From: Brachionus manjavacas
Lineage: Eukaryota; Rotifera; Eurotatoria; Ploima; Brachionidae
Direction: 5' to 3'
Length of the DNA stretch: 64,000 nucleotides
NCBI GenBank assembly: GCA_019054805.1
Contig: JAHQIY010000036.1
Coordinates: 310,001 to 374,000, forward strand
Below the pieces are notes generated by a model. The model was given only the letters and a program-made list of their open reading frames with translations. It had not been told where the DNA came from and did not search any database. Positions 12,683-25,382 of the stretch are shown piece by piece. Position 1 is the stretch's first letter; each line of letters opens with the position of its first letter. The position numbers and the translations under genes were made by a program.

Positions 12683-14845
12683 CTAAAGTATTGAAAAAAA
12701 ACCACAATTAACAATGAAAATTAATAGATTTAAATTATAAGAAAACATTTTTGCATTTGAAATTTCTGATTCAGAATCAATTTTGATGTTATCATTTGTG
12801 TCATTAATGTCATTAATTTCTTGCTTTTCGCACGCATCCAAGATCACATTTGATTGATTCAACATCTTTTCTGTGTTAAAAAAAAATAATTTTTTAGATT
12901 AAGCTTGAAAACTAAATTTTGACTTACCATTTTCGTTCAAAAGACTTGGTATGTATGAATTCCAAAATTGACACGATTCCAATGAATAACCTCGGCCAAC
13001 TTTTGACCCACTTGATCTCAAAATTATATACCTTCCTGCCTCAGATGGATCAGACATATTACCAACATCACTATCATAATTTAACAAACTATATTTAGGC
13101 CAAATTTTTGCTGAATTAGCCAAATTTGGATTGCTATTGTATATAAAACTAGACCAATATTTCAGAATCTCTTCATTTAATTTTTTTTCATTTTCTGAGT
13201 AGCGGTGAGTACTTTTTGACCATGGATTTTCGCTTTCAGGTGCATAATCTAAACTTGTTGCTAAAGGATAAGAGAATAAAAACGCTAGGTCATCTCCATG
13301 AGTAGCTCCGTACCAACTTGGCCATGGTGTAGATGATATTCGATGAGCAAACAGATAAAGATAAACTTGATCGTTGTTTTTCGCCATTAAATCAACAAAT
13401 TTATAAGTAGGACATTTGAATATAAAATCGCCTATTATTTTATTCAACGTAGCAAAATAAGACGGCTTTGCTAACAAATTTAGAACTCCATCATCATCGG
13501 TCTCGCTAACCACTTTAGTATATTCATACAAAATGGCATTTAAAAACATTTGTTTGCTTTGTTTGGGAAACTTAGAATAAAATGGAAAATGCTTATCAAG
13601 ATAAGAAATTAGATCAATGTGACTGATACTATGATGATTGAAAATGTTCTTGATTAGACCAGAAAATCCAGCAAAAAATGATCCTTCATCTGTAACAAAG
13701 CCTGTAATTAATGGACATTTTTTGAAATTTCCGCTTTTGAGATAATTTAATGGTGTTTCTGACAAAACGATTTCATCAATAACAGGTAAAAAATTAGTTG
13801 GCATAAATGGTAAATATCCTGAGGTTGCTTGTAAAATATTTTCTATTTCGGCCTTTTGAACACATGAAATTGTATCTAAACTTGTCTTTTCATTCAAACA
13901 CCCGATTGAAGAAACGAAATTTTTTGCTCTTTTATTCGCTTCTTCTTTGGATAAAGGTGACATACTATCAATAAGTGGCGAGCCACTTTGAAGAATCATA
14001 TTTCGAAAATAATCCCAGCTATCGTTCAAAAACAAATGATATCCTGTAAATGATGCACCTGCACCTTGACCTAAGAGAGTTATTCTATTTGCATCACCAC
14101 CAAATTTTTTCGCATTCTTTTTTATCCACTTGAGAGCCAGATTTTGGTCCAACAATCCTTGATTGCCTGCAAAGTGATCTTCTAGAAACAGGAATCCAAA
14201 AATTCCTGATCGATAGTTGACAGTAATTACTATAATTTTTGTAGCCGCTACGAATACTGATGGATTATAAATATCTAGGGCTGAAGAGCCGTTTTTAAAA
14301 ATACCATCGTGAAAAAAAACCAGTATAGGATAATTTTCAGGCTCATGATATCCATACTGAGGAGCATAATTTTGATTATAAGCCTCATTGGGAACAAAAA
14401 TATTCAAATAAAGGCAATCTTCGCTAATTGTGGTCGAGTCTTTAATTTGCCACATTTTATAACCAGAAAAATTTTCTATTTCAGGTTCGTCTTTTATTAT
14501 TGTTGATTGAAAACAACTATTTGGCCATTTGGTTGCATTGATAATATCTGCATTGGCACTTACTTCAATCGGTGCTTTAAATCGATTTTTGCCAATAGGC
14601 GGTTCAGCATAAGGCACTGACAACCACGAATAGACATTTGAACTTGAGTCAATTTTTCCCTGATGACTTTGTATTTCTATGAATTCACAACTCCCTGATA
14701 AAATGCCACTAGATGTTTCAAGAAGAACTTCTTTAACATCGTTTTTCGAACATTTGGAAAACGAAACTGATTGCACCAAAGTAAAGCTCATTTCAATCAA
14801 AATAATCATCAAAAAGCTCTTTGATAAATTATTTGTCACCATCAT
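12683..14845 (-). CDS. Cholinesterase-like protein lacking the catalytic serine, probable GPI anchor
   Basis: Join on the minus strand: 14845..12928 and 12870..12683, a 57-bp intron (GTAAGT..ACACAG); 701 residues. A hydrophobic N-terminal signal (FLMIILIEMSFTLVQS) precedes a carboxylesterase/cholinesterase alpha/beta-hydrolase fold: SEDCLYLNIFVP, NYRSGIFGF, GNQGLLDQNLALKWI. The nucleophile elbow, normally G-E-S-A-G, reads GQGAG (residues 259-263), so Ser is Gly261. Glu387 (VTDEGSF) and His516 (ATHGDDLAFLF) of the triad remain. This is the neuroligin/gliotactin type of change, so adhesion or ligand binding rather than hydrolysis is likely. Exon 2 adds an acidic spacer and a C-terminal hydrophobic tail (LNLLIFIVNCGFFSIL) ending at the stop, typical of a GPI signal; there is no cytoplasmic tail as in neuroligins. 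Confidence 0.85.
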
Positions 14846-17613
14846 TAATTATATATATTTTTTAAATCTAAATTAATAAAAGAATTTCTAAAAAAATAAT
14901 TAGACTAATAACATTAGACTAATAAAATAAGGAAAATTTATCTGAAATCTGTGCAAAATAAAAGGACCTTGGAAAAATTTTTGAAAAAATTTCTCAATGT
15001 GAATTAATCTTTTGGACCTTGGTTCTTTCTTGCTCTCTTTTAGCTCTTTTTCTATTAAATTTTTGATTTAAATATTCAAAATTGAAAAAAAAGGAAAAAA
15101 GCTATGAATGACGATTCTTTTTCAAAGATTTTCAATAGTTTTAAAGCGGATTAAGATAATTCGACCGGCCCTTGAAATGATAGTTTAATAGAATAAAGAG
15201 AAAAATCTGAAATAGTGAAATATCCATTTGTACATTTTTTTTAAATATTTAAATTATTATTATGAATTGAATGATTAATGATCATGTCGACCATTAAGAT
15301 ATTTCAGCAATATTTATTTTTTATAACAAAAAACAGTTGCTCATTAACTTATCAAGTGAATAAAAATATCAATAAATTCTATTTCTTTATCTAACAATAA
15401 GACAGAAAGCAACTTTTTTCTTGAAATTTTAAAAAGATGGAAATATTTAGCATGTTTCTATTAATTTTTTGCTTTTAGAGCTACAGAAAATAATCTATTA
15501 TGAAAAATAAACTTCAATTTTCCTAAAATGATTCTAAAATTTTTAGATTAGACTTTTTGATCATTTATAGAATTTATTTTGATATTAATCAGATTTTCAA
15601 AATGTCGAAATATAATTATCTGAAGCTCAAAACAACGTAGAACTTTAACTGATATACATTCAAGAAGATTCTAAACATCATAAACATTTGTTTTTTTAAT
15701 AATTTTTATCAAAATATATCTATTTTAATTAATGCTTTCAAAATACCATTTAATTTTCACCAAAACTTGCTAAGCTTATCTAATTGCTAAAAAATAAATA
15801 AATCCCTAAAAGAAAACAATTATTGTGATAATTTGTATGGTGAAAATTTTTATCTATAAGCTTTATTTGTTTTAAACGTGCATCAGTATTATCATTACAT
15901 TTGAGGTCGGTGTATTTATTATATTATGTCATTACTTTTATAAATCAAACAGTTCTTTATTGCCGATAATTGTATTTTTAAAAAGAATTTTATTTTTATT
16001 TGAGTACAAAATTTCTAAATAAAATTAAGCTATTCGTAAATATTGAATAAGACAAACAAATTCGGAGAAAATTTTTGCATTCGATTTTATTATACCTAAT
16101 TTTATAAAATAAAATTATTATTTTGTTTCAATAATGAATTGACAAATTTAACTTTTGTTAAATAAAGCTACATTTGTTGGGTTAAAATATTACTGAATTT
16201 AAAACTGAAGTCTAAAAACATCTATAGAAACTTCAGTAATTTTTTAAGATTTGATTTAAAATCTAAAACCTAAAACATTTGTCAAAAAGAAAGGACTAAG
16301 TTTTGTTCCAAGCATTCAGATTTTATTTTTAATAATAATAAAACTTAAGACTTTAGATTTATTTATTTTTAAAATTTACTGTCTTTTGATACTAAATTTT
16401 GCTTGTAAATCTAAGATAATATTTAAAATAAACTCTATCATGCAAATTATACGAAGGAATCAACAGATTAGCTCTTGCCTCGTTCTTCCCGGCATTTTAG
16501 AGCAGGAAATAATGTTAAGATCATCAAAATATCCAATAAATTTTAAATGCTTTTGATTGATATTGAGAAAGCATCCGTAAATTGCAATAAAATGCAAAAT
16601 GTCATTGCATTTTTATTAAAAGAGATTATTTAAATCATTGAACTTGAAAAAAAATTAATTTTTTTTCCAAAATATAAGAAAGTTCAAAAAAACTAAAATA
16701 TTTCTGCTCAACCTTAAAAATCTGAAATTCTTTTTTCAAAAAGATATTTTCTAAAAATGAATTTTAAATAAAAAGTGAAAAAGTAATTCTTTCTTTTCTT
16801 TCTTAGAATTTAACGGTTATACTAATGCTATAAATTATCAAAAATTATTACTTTTTTTAAATCACACCAATAATCTAAATCCATTAAAAAAGTTCTTTTT
16901 GAAGAGTTGAAAACTAATTTATTTAGAACAATTAATCATTATTTACTGATCGATTTCATTAAAAGTCTTGATTAATTTTCAAAAATTTAATCAAAATTAA
17001 CGAAAAAATCATTTAAAAATTTAATAATTATTAATTTTGGTTAATAAGTATTTATTGTTTTAAATTAGATGAATCAAGTTTTCTTTTATTTGACTGAAAG
17101 GAATACAGCAAAAAACAGCAATAGATCAATTGAAAAATTAATTTTAAAATCTATTCTCTATGCTAACTTAGAAGAATTCATTCATTTAAAATAAAGTTAT
17201 TGAGATTTTTTAAAATATGGAATTCATTAGTTATCCCATATTTAAACAATATATATCAACTTCACCCCATGTATTCAGAAATATTTACTTTTGGTTAGAT
17301 CTTTAATATAAAAATTGCATGTTACAATTATTATATAATTTGTTTTTTTTTCCTTAGGATATCTCTATATAATTTTAGCAAATAAAAAAATTTTTGGTTT
17401 AGTTAATTGATGTAAATTCAGATCGAGTTTTCTTTAATTACAAAAAACTTTCAGAACGAAACCTTGAATTTCGAATTTATCCTACTATTTTAAAGATTGT
17501 TAGTAATCTATTTTCAAAAATATATTTTTTTATCCGTAAGACTTAAAAAATTTATAATCGATTTTTTTATTTTAGATTTAATGAGAAAAATACAAATTTT
17601 CAATAATTTTCAA
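14846..17613. other. Intergenic spacer, no gene seen
   Basis: About 2.8 kb of A+T-rich sequence between two minus-strand genes. No frame gives a recognisable protein and no clear repeat was seen. It should include the promoter of the cholinesterase-like gene near 14850-15000. Confidence 0.5.
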
Positions 17614-18285
17614 TCAAAGTTTATCATAATAATCATCTGGTTCCAAACCAAACCAGCAGTTACTATAGTTTTTTGAAATTCCTACACCAATTGCTCTAAA
17701 TTTTTTACCAGACCACGGGCCTTTATTTAGTATGAGATCATTATGAGGTGGACTATTTTTCCATAATTCAAAAGCTACTTCTGGAGTCATTATATGGCTC
17801 GTATAAGTCGCTATTTCAAAACCGTATCCTTTATAAGGAGTAAGCTCACGAGGCTTGATCCACATGTACTTAGCTCTTTTATGATCTTTGGTGTAACAAC
17901 AACTAGTCCAAGGGCCTAAATTCGACCAGCTGTGTAAATTGCACTTTCCAAATGGAGATGATATTTGTTGATCTACGCAATGAACTTTTGCTACATAAGT
18001 CAAACATTTCGAAATATCTATTGTAGGCAAACCATTTTTTGCTCGATAACTCATTAGCATATGATACAATTTTGTTTCATTTTCATTTAAATGTGTAAGA
18101 ATTGTTGGTAATTTTCGTACTGATTTATTGCAATCAGTTGATTTGGTTTCTTTTGAAAATTTTGATCGATCAGAGGAAGAATTTTGAGGAACCTTTAATG
18201 GAAAGTTTGATGAACATTTTGATGATTGAATGCTTAAATTAAAAGAGTCATTTATATCTTTAAGATACAATTTTGTTTTACTCAT
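17614..18285 (-). CDS. CAP/SCP-like domain protein
   Basis: Single exon of 223 residues. Residues 1-60 are Ser/Lys-rich and probably disordered. From about 70 the sequence follows the CAP (SCP/Tpx-1/Ag5/PR-1) order: a helix with RAKNGLPTIDISKCL, then AKVHC, CNLHSWS at 116-121 (the motif holding a CAP histidine), FEIAT, ELWKNSPPHNDLI with His181, and AIGVGISKNYSNCWFG at 198-213. Seven cysteines lie in the domain, so an extracellular form would be expected. However no signal peptide follows the first Met, and an in-frame TAA lies just upstream, so either an upstream exon supplies the signal or this is an intracellular variant. The family includes sperm, cuticle and secreted host-interaction proteins; the role here is unknown. 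Confidence 0.7.
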   Translation of the reverse strand: MSKTKLYLKDINDSFNLSIQSSKCSSNFPLKVPQNSSSDRSKFSKETKSTDCNKSVRKLPTILTHLNENETKLYHMLMSYRAKNGLPTIDISKCLTYVAKVHCVDQQISSPFGKCNLHSWSNLGPWTSCCYTKDHKRAKYMWIKPRELTPYKGYGFEIATYTSHIMTPEVAFELWKNSPPHNDLILNKGPWSGKKFRAIGVGISKNYSNCWFGLEPDDYYDKL

Positions 18286-18368
18286 CTTAATTTATAGTTC
18301 TTAATAAAAGAAATATAATTTGATAAAATCTTTTCTGTGTTTTTCATCAATTTTTATACTCAGATGAG

Positions 18369-18377
18369 TTTATATAC
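18369..18377 (-). promoter_or_regulatory. TATA-like element of the CAP gene
   Basis: On the minus strand GTATATAAA lies about 85 nt before the ATG at 18285. It is the clearest TATA box at a gene start here, but A+T content makes chance matches common. Confidence 0.35.
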
Positions 18378-20361
18378 TTTGATGGCGTGACAATTTGAAT
18401 TTAAACAAGAACGAGATTTATCTTGAAAATATAAACAAAAATGCTAAATTTTGTAGTATTTTTTTTTTAAATATTTTTATGCATAAAGAATAATAATAAG
18501 ATTATTTTCTCTCGTAAAAATTAAAATAATAAATTTTAAAGAGAAAGTTTTAAATAAATTATTAATTATTTATTCCTTTTGAGATTTGAATATCAATAAT
18601 GTTGAACGATTATCTTGGAAATTATTTTAAAAAAACATTCGATTAAATTCACTAACTAATTTATTCAATCGCGACTATATTAGTTCCAAAGTAGACGCAG
18701 TTTAACACTTTTGACAGAAGCAAATAGATATTATTATGTAAAAAACTGTGTTGATCAAAGGAATTAATAAATTCACACTTATACAAATTAAAAAAACTAA
18801 TAAAATTCAAGATATTTATCTAATACTTTTATGTCATTTGATTTTTACTTAATAAGCTTTTAGATTGCCTGCAGTAACTTGCCTGAAATCACTAGATGGT
18901 TGTTCATTCAGCTGAAAACTCTGGCATGGCCATAATCTAATCTTGCTTAGGTTAAATGCTTGAGTTGTCTTTAATGTTTGGAAGAATTTCGAGTTCTACT
19001 TCATTTTCTATCATATTAAATGCTATCTTAAACAAGGAAGCATTCCAATCTACCGAACTAGTAACCGAAACCATTATTATTTTTATAAAATTTTGAATCA
19101 TCAAAATTTTAGAACCATATCTTGGCTAATGCTTTTTATATTTCTTCTTGTTGTGAAATTGTTTGTTTAATAATTTATCACCGATTGAAAAATAACAATC
19201 AATAGTTTGCTGACTTTAATCAACATAATTTTTTATTCTATCTTTTTAAATACTATATTTTGTTTAGCTTTACTACCTAAACTATTTATCTTTCTTAAAT
19301 TAGGTTTTTCAACTGATGAAACAATGTTTAAAGTTTATTTTATTTTTATTTTCTAATTTCTATTTCCTTTAAATATTATTCTGCCCATAGGGCTTTAAAT
19401 TTACCAGAAAAAATAAATAAATAAGATGAACTAGCATTTAATTTCCAGCATTTTGTATTTTCAATTAATTTTTTTGAAAAATTAATGAAAACTTTTTTAC
19501 TAAGTGTGAAATTGTTTGGGCAGAATAAGTAAGAAAAATAGCATGTATTATGAGGAAATTTATTATGTGAATAGACAAATATTTATGTAATCAAGGATAC
19601 ATGTCTAAAAAAATTGATAGCTAATGGGATTATTTTTTTTTAACATTTTATTGTAAAAACTAAATTTAACTAGTTGTATGTCTCATTCATAATATTGGCT
19701 TACAAAAGATGAATATTAAGTTGGTATGATGAATTTTCAGAAGCATTTAGATCAAGCATGAGTGAAAATTGAAAAAAAGCTTTATTCACAAATTTCAGAA
19801 CATAAATAATCTAAAAAGCTTCAAGGTATCACGAACGAAAATATGAAATAAAAAACAATATATTTTGACTTGTTTCTAAAAGAAATTAATATATCTATAT
19901 TTTTAGCATATCTTGCGTATTGGAATGGATTTGAAGACTAAAACATAGATTAATTTTTTGTTTAAATACTAATAATTGAATTATATTTTATCCTTGAAAC
20001 AAAACTTTCTTTCATGCTGTTAAAAAATTGCATTAAATTAATAATTTCTATTTTTTAAAATAAACTTTTCATTTAAAAAAATATTCAAATTGAAGAAATA
20101 TGATTCTTAGAATATAAATAATTAAGATTTTTAGTTCAGAACTAAATTTACAAAAATTATAGACACCACATGGATTTCAAATAATTTTAGAAGCAGAAAT
20201 ATATTATAATTTTAGTTTTAGATCTTTATAGGATATATGCAAAAATTTATTGTGATTTAAATTGAAAAAAAAAACTTGAAGCATTAAGATAAATTTTTGT
20301 TTTTATAAAAATTTTTGTACAACTCTATCAATTTAAACTAATTTTTAGAAAATATCTGAAC
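18378..20361. other. Intergenic spacer between divergent genes
   Basis: Holds a LINE-like tail near 19380. On the minus strand a 41-codon open stretch starts at about 19074 (MVSVTSSVDWNASLFKIAF); it is too short to call. The rest is featureless A/T sequence with the upstream region of eIF3L at its end. Confidence 0.45.
19378..19424 (+). repeat. LINE-like 3' tail
   Basis: TGCCCATAGGGC followed by AATAAATAAATAAG, the same stem-plus-short-repeat form seen at 2265 and 32240. No coding body upstream is readable. Confidence 0.35.
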
Positions 20362-22658
20362 ATGTATCATCAAGAAAGTATAGAAAACGATTATGAGGTA
20401 AAGTTTTCTAATATTAAAATGAATAATTATAAAAAAGATTGTTTTGTTTAGTATCAATATTATCAGCAAGACGGTGATAGTCTTGGTAAAAATTTTAATT
20501 TAAAAAAAAATAAAATAAAATCTAATGTTTTATTTAAAGCGGACGCTCGAGTCGTTATTGATTTGGAATTTGAAAGACAACAACAGAGCTATAAAATGAA
20601 CGATGCCGTTAAGAGTTTCATAACTCACTTTTATAGATCTATTCAAAACAGCAAAATTTTTGAAATTACGCATGACTACGAATATGGTTGGAATATGCTA
20701 AGCGAACAATATTTTAAAACAACAACTTGGCCTTCGGTCGAGAGCATCGAATCAATGATTCCAAATGGTATTAAAAAAATTTCTAATTATTGAGATAATA
20801 ATTATTTTAAAATTAACTTTTAAGAGTCAATGAAATCAATATTTTTAATTCTTTACAAGGAGATGTATTTTAGACATATTTATGCCTCTTTGCAGGTAAT
20901 GATTTTTTTTTATTTTCTTTGTCTTAATTTTCAATGTTAAAAGGGTGGACCAACATTGGAACATCGTTTTGATTCATACAGAAATTATGTGCAACTTTTT
21001 AATGCAATTCTTAGCGCTGAACGACCCCTTGAATTAGAACTTCCTATACAGTGGTTATGGGACATAATTGACGAATTCATCTATCAAGTATGATTTACAA
21101 AATTTTCAATTTTTGACAAAAATTTGTTAATTAATTAATTAATATCTAAGTTTCAATCATTTTGTCAGTATCGTGCTAAACAAGTTAAAAAAGGTCCAAA
21201 TGCTCCATCTAATATTGTGGAGGAAGTTCAACTGCTAAAGCAAAATAGTGACGTAAGAGATTTTTATTATGAAATTAGAATATAAAAAAAATAAAAAATA
21301 ACTTTATTTAGATTTGGAATGTTCATAGTGTATTAAATGTTCTTCATTCATTAGTGTCAAAATCTAACATCAACAAACAACTTGAGGTCCTGAAGCATGC
21401 TACCTTGTCATTGACTATTACAAATTCGAATGGAAATATTGACCAAACCCAATTCACCAAACATCAACAAGAATTGCTACTGGACCTGGAAAACGACTTA
21501 TTTGCTCAGTCAAGCTTGTATAAAATGCTAGGCTACTTTAGCTTGGTTGGCTTATTGAGACTTAATTCGCTTTTTGGCGACTATTACCTTGCAGTGAATG
21601 CGATGCAATTTGTAGAATTAGATATACATAAACAATCGCTAATTGCCCGCGTTCCATCTTGTATCATTACCACCTGCTATTATGTTGGCTTTGCCTATTT
21701 AATGATGAGACGATATGAAGATGCTATTAAAGTTTTTGTTGACGCATTGATTTATATTCAACGTACAAGAACAATGTTCCAAGCACCAGCACGCTCATTA
21801 TTAAATGACATGGTATATGTTTCTTTGATTCATGAATTAAATTTATTAATTTTTTTTTTCAAAATAAAGATTACCAAACAAAACGAGCAAATATTTTATT
21901 TGCTCGCCATAGCTTTGAATTTTTACCCGATGAGGATTGATGATTCAATTAACTCCTATTTAAAAGAAAAATATTCTGAACGGTTAATTAAATTGCAAAG
22001 AGGGTATGAAGTTCATTTAAAATTGCAAAATAAAATTATTTGAAAGAAATTTTTCAAGTGATCGAGATGAGCTAACTAACATGTTTCATTATGCTTGTCC
22101 CAAATTTTTATCACCAGTTCCTCCAAATTTTGAAGGTGTTACTGACCAATATTTGATGGAACCTTATAATCAACAATTGAAAGTTTTTATGGACGAAGTT
22201 AACCAACAATTGTCTATTTCGGATATTAGAAGTTTTTTAAAGCTTTATACAACATTGCCAATATCAAAATTGGCTTCATTCATCAATAAGGTTTAATGAT
22301 TTTTATTTTGTTTAGATAAGAATTTTTAAAATTTTAATTTTAGTCGCCTGATGAATTAAAAGCTATTCTCCTTTGTTTCAAGGTAAAATTTTGATTTTCA
22401 AAAATTTAAAAAAATTATTAAATAATTGATAATAAACTAAAATTTAATCTAATTTAATTTAATAAGCACAAAATGAGCAACATTGAGTCTGATCAAATCA
22501 GCGAAGAGTTCAGATCCGCATCTGAGGTTGACTTTTACATAAATAACGAAATGGTTCACATTGCTGACACTAAAGTTGCTACCAGATTTAGTGACTTTTT
22601 CATTCGTCAAATACAAAAAACAAATGAAGTAAACTCAATAAACAAAAAGAATTCTTAA
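20362..22658 (+). CDS. EIF3L: Eukaryotic translation initiation factor 3 subunit L
   Basis: Eleven exons: 20362..20397, 20452..20485, 20540..20767, 20825..20895, 20944..21087, 21169..21252, 21312..21812, 21870..22003, 22047..22290, 22344..22382, 22467..22658. They sum to 1707 nt, 568 residues, close to the usual 564 of animal eIF3L. Family hallmarks in order: GWNMLSEQYFK, FLILYKEMYFRHIYA, LPIQWLWDIIDEFIYQ, IWNVHSVLNVLHSLV, SLYKMLGYFSLVGLLRL, YYVGFAYLMMRRYEDAI, KQNEQIFYLLAIAL, CPKFLSPV, and the PCI-like end SASEVDFYI..HIADTKV. eIF3L is a PCI-domain subunit of eIF3, which organises the 43S pre-initiation complex in the cytoplasm. Introns are 43-84 bp; the one at 21813-21869 is 57 nt, in frame and stop-free. 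The gene looks intact and functional. Confidence 0.95.
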
Positions 22659-24543
22659 ATTCGGTACAAAATATTTTAAACAAGAATAATTTAACAAGAT
22701 ATTTAGCATTGTTTATATTTTGTACAAAGTTTTCAATTTTTCTGATAACTAATAAATTTTTTTTTCTAATTAGATTAACAACAATTTAAAGATGGTTCCA
22801 ATCTAGAAAGAAATGAATTGAGAACAATTTCGAGTTTATAGTATTTTTTATTTGAAATTGGGTTTTAATTTAAAAAACATATTAATAAAAAACACTATAA
22901 ATTTTATTTGTTGATTGTCTATAAAAAATAATTGAATAATTAATCCTTATGCTCTGTTAGGTTATGATTAATAATAGTTATAATAATTCATTATACTTTT
23001 ATCAACCGCTCTTGTTTTTTAATTGAAATTGGTATTAATATTATTATTAATATTTTTTCGATTTTACAACATAATCGAGTAAAATCGAAAAAATATTAAT
23101 TTCTAATAAACTTTATTAGACTCTTTTTTATTCTAAATCATTAAAAATTTAATCTAATTAAATTAATTTAGTGAAATCCGACAGTAATTTAATAAGTCAG
23201 CTGGATAAAATTTTTTTAATGTTAATAACAATTCATACGAATCTCTTAAAAATAATGCAAATGATAACTTTTGAAAAATCGTCTTTTTTCAGTTTATGAT
23301 CAATTTTTGATGCTCAAAATGATCAAATCAATATTTAATTATTAAGTATATTAAGTATTAGGTATATTTTTGGATTCATGCTTTGTTAAATCTAAAGCAA
23401 AACTCTGCAAAATTCTCCAAAGAAATAACTCACCAAAAAAATATAGTATCATTTAGATGATGTTCACTTTTCAATGAGTATTTTGCAATATTATTTAAAT
23501 AATAACAATTTAATTAATAATTAAAAATTGAATTGATTATTTTAAGCATTAAAAATTGATCATAGACTTCAAAATGCCGAAAAATCTATTAAAATTAAAA
23601 TTTAAAAATAAATTGATTTAAAATACATAAAATATGACTACAAATAATCACGTTTAACATATAAAATACAATTATTTAGAAAAAAAAAAACTGAAAAAAG
23701 TTTTTTATTTTAACAGTCAAAAAAAGTTGATTAAAAAAAAATTCTGAATTGTGAAATCTTTATAAGCAATATCGAAAATGAATTCTTCAAAAGAAATATA
23801 AAATATATTGTCATTGGAGCGTCAAGAGTAGGTTTTTTCCAGAAAGAAAGTAAGAAGAAAAGAAAAAATCTATATGCCCGTTTTTTCGATTTTAGCTCAA
23901 GATTATTTGTTGAGACATTCTAAAGTTTCTTTCTTCTTGGCTAAGATTATGAGTCTATTGTCAATTCTGGAGACGTTAAACAAACAATCTTTCATGAGAT
24001 GTTGGATAGATATTCCATTACAAAAAATAGATGGAAAGAAGGATACTTTATACTAACAGGATCAAAAAATAAAAAAAATAATTAATAAATTTATGTTCAG
24101 CAAAACAAAAATTTTTTTCTTGAAAACTCAAGAATATTATTAAATTTTTTTCACTAGAAATACTTTTAATATTTTTAAAATTTTGTGAATTAAAATTTGC
24201 CTGATAAAAGAAAAACCTTTTTTTATGGAATTAGTATAAATTTGTAATTCTGAAGAAAAACAAAAAATTATTTAAAAAAATAATTAAACTAACTAATTTA
24301 GATAATCTGAAAAAAATTTTGAACAAATTTTGAATCTCGTTTGAAAAATTTTAATTTTCAATCAAAAAAATTGATGTGACCCTTCTCTCAATTTGTTTTA
24401 TTTTAGCATCAATTACCACAATTTATCAATTGTGAATCTTAGCTTAGATATTTTAAGTATAAGTTTGTTTAAAGCATTCGTTATTTAATAAATCATATTT
24501 GATTTTCTATATTTAAAAATTCTATGCTCTGATATATATTTAT
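22659..24543. other. Intergenic spacer
   Basis: A+T-rich sequence between convergent genes. Apart from the hairpin at 23047-23100 nothing is supported. Short open frames near 23874 have no recognisable content. Confidence 0.45.
23047..23100. repeat. 21-bp inverted repeat (hairpin)
   Basis: ATTAATATTTTTTCGATTTT(A) and its exact complement ending at 23100 flank a 12-13-nt loop. Non-coding; a possible miniature element or structured transcript end. Confidence 0.5.
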
Positions 24544-25132
24544 TTAATGATCTATTTTATGAACATGGTGAATTTTCTTTGGTTTGTATTCTCTTTTGAT
24601 GGCATCGACAAACATTTCTAAATTAGTAATTGCCATTTCCAATTTTAAATTTCCTTTGAAATCTTTTCTTGATTTTATTTCGTTAATTTTATTGTTCAAT
24701 CTGTTTAATTTTTCGCTCTTGATTGATTCAATTTTTCTTAAAATTTGTTTTATTATCTCTTTCTCAAGTTCAGGTTTTAATTTTAAATTGTTTTCTAGAT
24801 ACCTATGTAATTTTAAAGAATTACGAATTATATTTAGATTTGTTAAAGGGTCATTTGCTTAAAAAACAAAAATTTAAATCAAAAATAACTTAAAAAAATA
24901 CCTTCAGTTTTTACTTTTTTGTTTGAGTTCAAAAATTTTATCTTAATCAGATAAAAAATAATTATTTTCAAAGCAGAAAAAAATTAAAATATAAACCTTC
25001 ATTTTTAAGCGTTGATTCAACGTGGCACACTATGAATAAGTTAAAATAAGAAAATATTTTTGCATTTTTAAGATGAATTTTACCTTTCCAAATGTAAAAT
25101 GATAATATCAAAACTGCGACTTTGAAATTCAT
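24544..25132 (-). CDS. Small predicted secreted helical protein
   Basis: Spliced minus-strand model: 25132..25084, 25029..24997, 24857..24544, 396 nt, 131 residues; phases agree. Exon 1 encodes MNFKVAVLILSFYIWK, a compact signal peptide, ending AAAG|GTAAAA. Exon 2 (33 nt) has TTCATAG and GTTTAT borders. Exon 3 follows TTTTTTAAG and encodes a Lys/Glu/Leu-rich, helical, coiled-coil-prone chain (NLKLKPELEKEIIKQILRKI ... INEIKSRKDF) ending VHKIDH. A further 12-nt exon at 24902-24913 would keep frame. I do not recognise the family. Convergent with eIF3L and divergent from APRT, whose ATG is 250 bp away, so the two may share a promoter region. Confidence 0.5.
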
Positions 25133-25382
25133 TTCGTTAAATTTGAAATAATTCAGTTAAATCGTAGAGTTAAAATTAAAATGCATTTATTGTTAGAAAA
25201 ATTAAAAATTCATTTTCTCAGACTAAATGTTATCTAAGTTTCATTTTAAATCAATGATTCTACAAAAAAGAACCCTCATACTGAATTTTAATTTTGAATT
25301 TTTTAATAATAGATTATTTAAAATTTACTTTAATAAAGACTAATTAGGGAAATAAATCGAATTTCAAATATTTAATCGCAAA

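Noticed and set aside
23874..24056. 60-codon plus-strand frame
   Set aside because: No domain, no splice partners and random composition.
24584..24862. 92-codon plus-strand hydrophobic frame
   Set aside because: It is the antisense shadow of the last exon of the minus-strand secreted-protein gene.
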